Source: Agapetus fuscipes (lineage: Eukaryota > Arthropoda > Insecta > Trichoptera > Glossosomatidae). Taken from it: a DNA stretch of 64,000 nucleotides. Location: positions 13,831,001-13,895,000 of the forward strand of contig OX637332.1 in assembly GCA_951799405.1 (NCBI GenBank), given 5' to 3'. The position numbers and the translations under genes were made by a program. The notes below the pieces were generated by a model. It searched no databases and was not told where the DNA came from. It saw only the letters and a list, made by a program, of their open reading frames with translations. Of this stretch, positions 59,844 to 64,000 are shown piece after piece. How positions within the stretch are numbered: position 1 is the first letter of the stretch; every line of letters begins with the position of its first letter.

Positions 59844-60020
59844 CACTGATTTAATGATGTCATCCGGCACATTGCGATTGTGGTTGCACAGGGTGTAGGC
59901 AGAGGAGTGGCTGAAGATCACAGGCGCCTTGGTCAGCTTGATGACGGCGCGGCTGGTGTTAGAACTGACGTGGCTCAGGTCGATCATCATCCCCAAACGG
60001 TTCATCTCGCGTACCACTTT
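59844..60020 (-). CDS. Membrane dipeptidase (M19), internal exon a with metal-ligand histidines
   Basis: A 177-nt, 59-codon minus-strand exon between acceptor TGCTTTCTAG and donor AGTG|GTGAGT. It begins [19 protein letters not shown] and continues through [15 protein letters not shown] to [11 protein letters not shown]. This is the most conserved part of family M19 (renal/membrane dipeptidase, DPEP). The His of DLSHVS and the His of FSHSSAY correspond to metal-site ligands of the human enzyme (His198 and His219 in its usual numbering). Both ends are in phase 0 and the downstream exon continues the protein in register, so splicing is well supported. The exon reads as intact, under normal constraint, and in a repeat-rich locus. 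Upstream exons (signal peptide, first metal motif HxD) are not seen and probably lie beyond the window or in a part I could not recognise. The exact paralogue is not determinable. Confidence 0.95.
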
Positions 60021-60072
60021 CTAGAAAGCACAGGAACATAATATAACGGTATAAGAGCGCATCGATATGTGC

Positions 60073-60493
60073 CTAGCCAGAGTCTGCAGACACAACGGGC
60101 GTCGGTAGATCTTACCGTATCTATTTGAAGATAGCATGCAATAAAAGATGGTGGTGCGTAAAAAGCTGGTCGCTGTACGGATCGACACAAGTTTAGCAGA
60201 ATGAGGTGAAAATTGGAACTAAATACGTTAACTCAATTGCTAAAATGCAAGAAGTATTTTGTTGAAAAAAAACTGAAAAATACTCCTTGATTTTAAAAGT
60301 TTGAAGGCCGCAAAGTAATTAACAGCGCTCTCTTTAGCTATCATCTATTTCAGCCGTGTACATCTTCATCTATCAATACATATGGAAAATATACATACAT
60401 CGATCAGCTGTTTACGTGCCGTCATATTCTATTGCTTTATATGTTCAAATAGATACGGCAAGATCTACTGAGGCTCGCTGAGTCTGTAGGCTA
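60073..60493. mobile_element. MITE M2 copy, ~420 bp
   Basis: The left arm has AGAGTCTGCAGAC, then GTCGGTAGATCTTACCGTAT, CTATTTGAAGATA and GCAATA. The right arm has TATTGCTTTATATGTTCAAA, TAGATACGGCAAGATCTACT and GACTC/GAGTCTG. The arms of ~75 bp pair imperfectly around a ~250-bp centre. It shares the TAGATCTTACC core with 29932-30114 but is longer. Confidence 0.8.
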
Positions 60494-62099
60494 AGGTGAA
60501 GTCCAAATTGAATGCGAATTTAAAACTAAAAGACCTGTACAAAAAACATGTTTAGTTGTATGCATATGCAAGCAAGTATTATAAAGCAAAAGCGCTGCAG
60601 TATGTCCCTTTTCTAGTATATGGAAAATGAAAACTGTGGGAAACATTATGACGCTTGCAAAAAATATATACAAACACATAATATAAATTTACTTGTGCGT
60701 TAATATAGAGGGCTAATATTGCGAGAATTAGGTATATTAGACGTCAAGGCAAACTAAAGTCCAAAATTTGTGAGGAAATGTTAGCTTAATGATTAGGATT
60801 TTGTATAGTTTTAACTTTTAGTCAACATGTATGTATTTAAATACTTGCTGGCATAAAAGAAGCATGTCATCATTTTTTTTATAGATGTAAAGTATAATAA
60901 AATCATAATGATGAAATGAAGTTATTGTGTAAAATTCATTCACGAGTTTGAATATTCTCATTGTATTATAAAATGACCATTTTTGTATTATTCATTAATC
61001 TAACAGAATAATAATTTTACAATGATAATTAATTAATTTTGCATAAATACCCGTCCTGCACGCTGATTTATAATAAGGTTGTATTAAAAAATAAAAGTAA
61101 AATTTTATGTGAAAAAATAAGTAGGTTAAATTATGGTCTGTAAATTAACTCTTTTTCTTTGTAAAACTTCGTGGTGCGTTGTAAAGAACACGAGGAATGC
61201 TACGCAGTACCAGCGGCTATAAATTGCTTGGATTAAGTCGTTTGTAAAAAGTTAAAACAAAAACTCCAACAACTGAAATATTTCTAAGCGAATGGCAGTA
61301 AATAAATAAGGATAACGAGAAATAATGTACACACGGCACTTGTGAACCTTTTCTCTGAAATTTCGCATTTCGGGATTTGGGTGTAAAGGGCAAATAATGT
61401 ACCCATTCACCCCATTTTGCTGTTTCGGCTGCCCTGGCTTCGTTTTACAGCTTTGGAATTGAAACGAAATCAATTTATCGGTTTCGGCTTTTTTATTCGA
61501 ATAATTTAAAATTGAATAACGATGATAATTGAAGGAACCGTTCTCCGCTAATGTGAACGTTGTTAAAAGCGAGAGTGAAAGATTGCTCACGTTTCACGAC
61601 TGTGTTCAAACATCCAATTAGCCTCAACATCCAATTAGTCGACGGGCCTAATCATGTCTGAGAAATTTGGGATGTAAAAATTACGACAAAGAAAATCCCA
61701 AATGCTTAAATTGTCAAAGGAAAATGAAAAAGTTTAATGAATCGAACAAAGAAGAAAGATGCAATTATAAATTGTCAGAATAATAACTTCAGGTATTCCC
61801 AATTACGTCATCCCATAGCCAACTAAAACAATATCTCATTTTAACAGCATTATCAGTCATTGTACAATATTTTTGTTATAAGGATGTATTTTTTCATGTG
61901 TAATAAGTACATGTGAAACCACAGATTGTGTAATATAAAATCTTTTGAAGACTCGGCACTTTGAAGAGTTTAAATATAATTGTTACTTACGCCTTACGAT
62001 TTTCCGTTTAACTTTTTTTTTTCATAATTGTAAAATCATCTAAGATAAGTAATGTTTTACACTTTCATGGTCGGTGTGATATGAAAAAATATTATAGCG
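60494..62099. other. Non-coding, nothing recognised
   Basis: Upstream side of the dipeptidase exons. No matching upstream exon found. Frame 61252-61590 (minus) has no known motif. Confidence 0.4.
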
Positions 62100-62309
62100 T
62101 TTTTTCGAGTTAGACCATTGTCTATTTGCAGCTTATTTTTATCTGCCGACGTTTCGTTTTCACGCGCAAAAAACATTCTCAAGGCGAATTATCAAGACAA
62201 AATACGAGAGCGAGACCACCATGCTGCTATGAGAATGCTTTCTGCTCGTTAAAGCGAAACGTCGGCAGAAAAAAAGTTACATATAGACCATGGTCTAACC
62301 TGAAAAAAC
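62100..62309. mobile_element. Foldback repeat M3, full copy
   Basis: Arms of ~75 bp. The left has CGAGTTAGACCATTGTCTAT, ATCTGCCGACGTTTCG and ACATTCTCA. The right has TGAGAATGCTTTCTGCTCGT, AAAGCGAAACGTCGGCAG and AGACCATGGTCTAACCTG. The right arm contains a GCTTT/AAAGC hairpin followed by GAAACG. A half copy is at 48690-48832. Confidence 0.85.
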
Positions 62310-62571
62310 ACAAAAACAATTTGTAATATAACAATATTTTTTTCCGCGTCTTAATAATGTTTTATGAATGAGAACAGTATCTCTTATGAGCACTTTAAAA
62401 ATACTATTTTTGTATGATTAATGCTAAGGTCGTAGATCCTGAATTTAAATAGAAAGTGACTAGACATAGTTTCAACTCTGCGCTTTAGTTTCAAACGGAT
62501 TTCATTAATCGCCTGAGAGAAATAATTGATTTATTAATTATTTTCTAGGGGTCATCCATAAAAAGCAATGG

Positions 62572-62724
62572 ACCCCAAGTATAAAATTTTACATTTAAAT
62601 TCCACAATAGCGTCTTTACAAAAATGTATTAATATATAAACGCTCACTAGTAGTGTCATATTAGTATTCATAAAGTTTTTGGTAAACGCTGTGGCTTAGT
62701 TTAAACTTGAAATTATATGGGTAC
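62572..62724. mobile_element. MITE M1 copy
   Basis: ACCCCAAGTATAAAATTTTA opens it. The right half has GGTAAACGCTGTGGCTTAGT, then TTAAACTTGAAATTATATGG. Imperfect hairpin. Confidence 0.78.
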
Positions 62725-62816
62725 TGGTCTTTGGTACGGGCGGCTCGTCAGTTATTCTCTTTCTTTTATTCATGGAAGCCCGAGCACGCCCGTACTCGAA
62801 CGAGCACTCAATACCT

Positions 62817-62967
62817 ACCCCAAGTATAAAATATAACGTAAAACTCAACCATAAAATTACACAAAAATATATGGAAACTACAACGGTCACTAAAGGGGTT
62901 CCTTGTGTTTCCATATATTTTTTTGTAAACGCTGTGGTTGAATTTAAACGTAATGCTTTATACTTGG
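62817..62967. mobile_element. MITE M1 copy, best preserved
   Basis: ACCCCAAGTATAAAATATAA and CGTAAAACTCAACCATAA on the left pair with GCTGTGGTTGAATTTAAACG and TAATGCTTTATACTTGG on the right. AATATATGGAAACTACAACG pairs with GTTTCCATATATTTT in the middle. The two opposite-strand open frames here are consequences of the palindrome. Confidence 0.88.
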
Positions 62968-63089
62968 ATACAGAGGTCTTTGAGGTAAGCATTATTCCAA
63001 CTTCCAATATAATCGTTCTCCTACATACCAATATGGAAGTAATAAAATAGACTGAATAGAAAGTATTCGGAATTTTTAAATTTAGAATT

Positions 63090-63242
63090 GTTGTAAGCAA
63101 GAGTTGCAGGGCTTGTGTTCATTTGAGATTGGGGTATATTGTAGATTCACACACGGCATGTTTAAGCGCCAACTTATACGTGTCTGCTTGTGGGAATGCA
63201 TTTAATATGAATCTCATATCTTTGCAACAAATATTATAGTAA
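63090..63242 (+). repeat. R250 copy, 3' half
   Basis: From AAGCAAGAGTTGCAGGGCTT to TCTTTGCAACAAATATTATA. The 5' shared domain is missing. Confidence 0.85.
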
Positions 63243-64000
63243 GATCTATTTATCGCAGACAAGTGCACTGTTTAGAGCAAATCGGCTTGATGTCCGAGCA
63301 AACTAGACGGTGGGAATTCAACTAGCAATTGTTCGAAATGAAGCAACGCTGGTTCGAATACCGTTGATCTTCAAATATGAGACGGTAAATAAATAGTACG
63401 ACAAGTACATAAGTACCTACCAGTTTGGATTAATTTGAACAAAATATCGCTTGCAAGTACAAAAATCAAATTATAGACATTTTTTAGCAAAGGATCAAGT
63501 GATTCGTAAAAAAATAATGACGAAACTATACATTTTTCTTAAATAAATTTAGCAATGCAATTACGCGAATTTCCATTTAAAAACTACAAAAGCTTGCAAA
63601 CAATTGAACAATGTGAAGAACTAGAAAATTGTTTACTACGAAGAAATTTCGAAATGAAAGATACCGGCTTCAATTCGTTGTTCCTTGTATATTTCAGAAA
63701 TGCTTGAAGTTATGGCAGATACAAAAACAAATTTAAAAAGACAAACAAAATAGAAAATAAATTGCCTGTCTCCTTCCAGTATTGAAAGTATAATAGAGGT
63801 AATTTTTGCAAAACATTTTTAAAGTTTTTGTAGATATTGTGTAATTTTGCGAAATACATTTTCAAAGGAACTTTGTGATATTGAACAGGACTCGAATAAA
63901 AGGTTTTGTAGTAAACGAAAATTGTAGTAGGAATACAATTTTATGGAAGCATACAAAAATAAAAGAAAACTTTACTAGTTGAAAAGTTAAGCAATATACT
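63243..64000. other. Non-coding to the window end
   Basis: A box B-like GCTGGTTCGAATACC at 63348-63362 with a weak upstream box A is noted but not called as a tRNA. Otherwise nothing. Confidence 0.4.

Noticed and set aside
62696..63100. Overlapping opposite-strand frames of 134 and 92 codons
   Set aside because: They cover the palindromic M1 MITE and read each other's complement.
63291..63372. tRNA-like stretch with box B GCTGGTTCGAATACC
   Set aside because: Box A is poor and no cloverleaf can be drawn.

Overview
This is a gene-poor, AT-rich eukaryotic window. The overall character is that of an insect nuclear genome, possibly lepidopteran. That rests on the AT-rich background, many short transposon relics with CTAG|T-type 3' ends, LINE and Ty3 pol relics of insect type, and introns with GT-AG borders. 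The species is not identifiable from the sequence alone. There are no operons, ribosome binding sites or CRISPR arrays, and most open frames are chance frames or repeat shadows.

The only host gene I can support is on the minus strand near the right end: two phase-compatible exons (59844-60020, then 58606-58690) of a membrane/renal dipeptidase (peptidase family M19). The first exon carries two histidines equivalent to metal ligands of the family. The remaining exons are not recognisable here.

Almost everything else is mobile DNA. Position 762-2873 is a 5'-truncated Ty3/gypsy pol (end of RT, RNase H, integrase) with its RNase H and integrase catalytic residues still present. A 632-bp solo LTR (5549-6180, 4-bp target duplication) sits inside a repeat copy. 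Truncated 3' ends of at least four LINE families are scattered throughout. The commonest, LINE-A, occurs at least eight times and is once nested in another repeat.

The dominant component is a ~245-bp repeat I call R250, with about 30 full or partial copies on both strands. It has no inverted ends and has a pentamer/heptamer microsatellite tail such as (TTAGA)n, so it looks like a SINE. Its first ~100 bp match the central part of a different, tRNA-headed SINE at 49354-49675 (second copy 59206-59432), which suggests a shared SINE central domain. Diverged R250 units are also arranged in tandem inside two large Helitron-like elements (30642-33146 minus; 37279-39419 plus). These begin TC, end in a hairpin plus CTAG, and lie between A and T. 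One copy has five internal units and the other four.

DNA-transposon relics include three hAT-type non-autonomous elements with 8-bp duplications (39600, 45627, 50633) and three MITE/foldback families (M1, M2, M3). Other structures of note are a perfect 136-bp-arm palindrome (44513-44791), a 19-bp-stem hairpin enclosing a hammerhead-ribozyme-like core (36388-36483), a 16-bp minisatellite (7001-7572) and a long (CA)n tract (16864-17079). Family labels (R250, LINE-A to D, M1 to M3, SINE-T) are mine.
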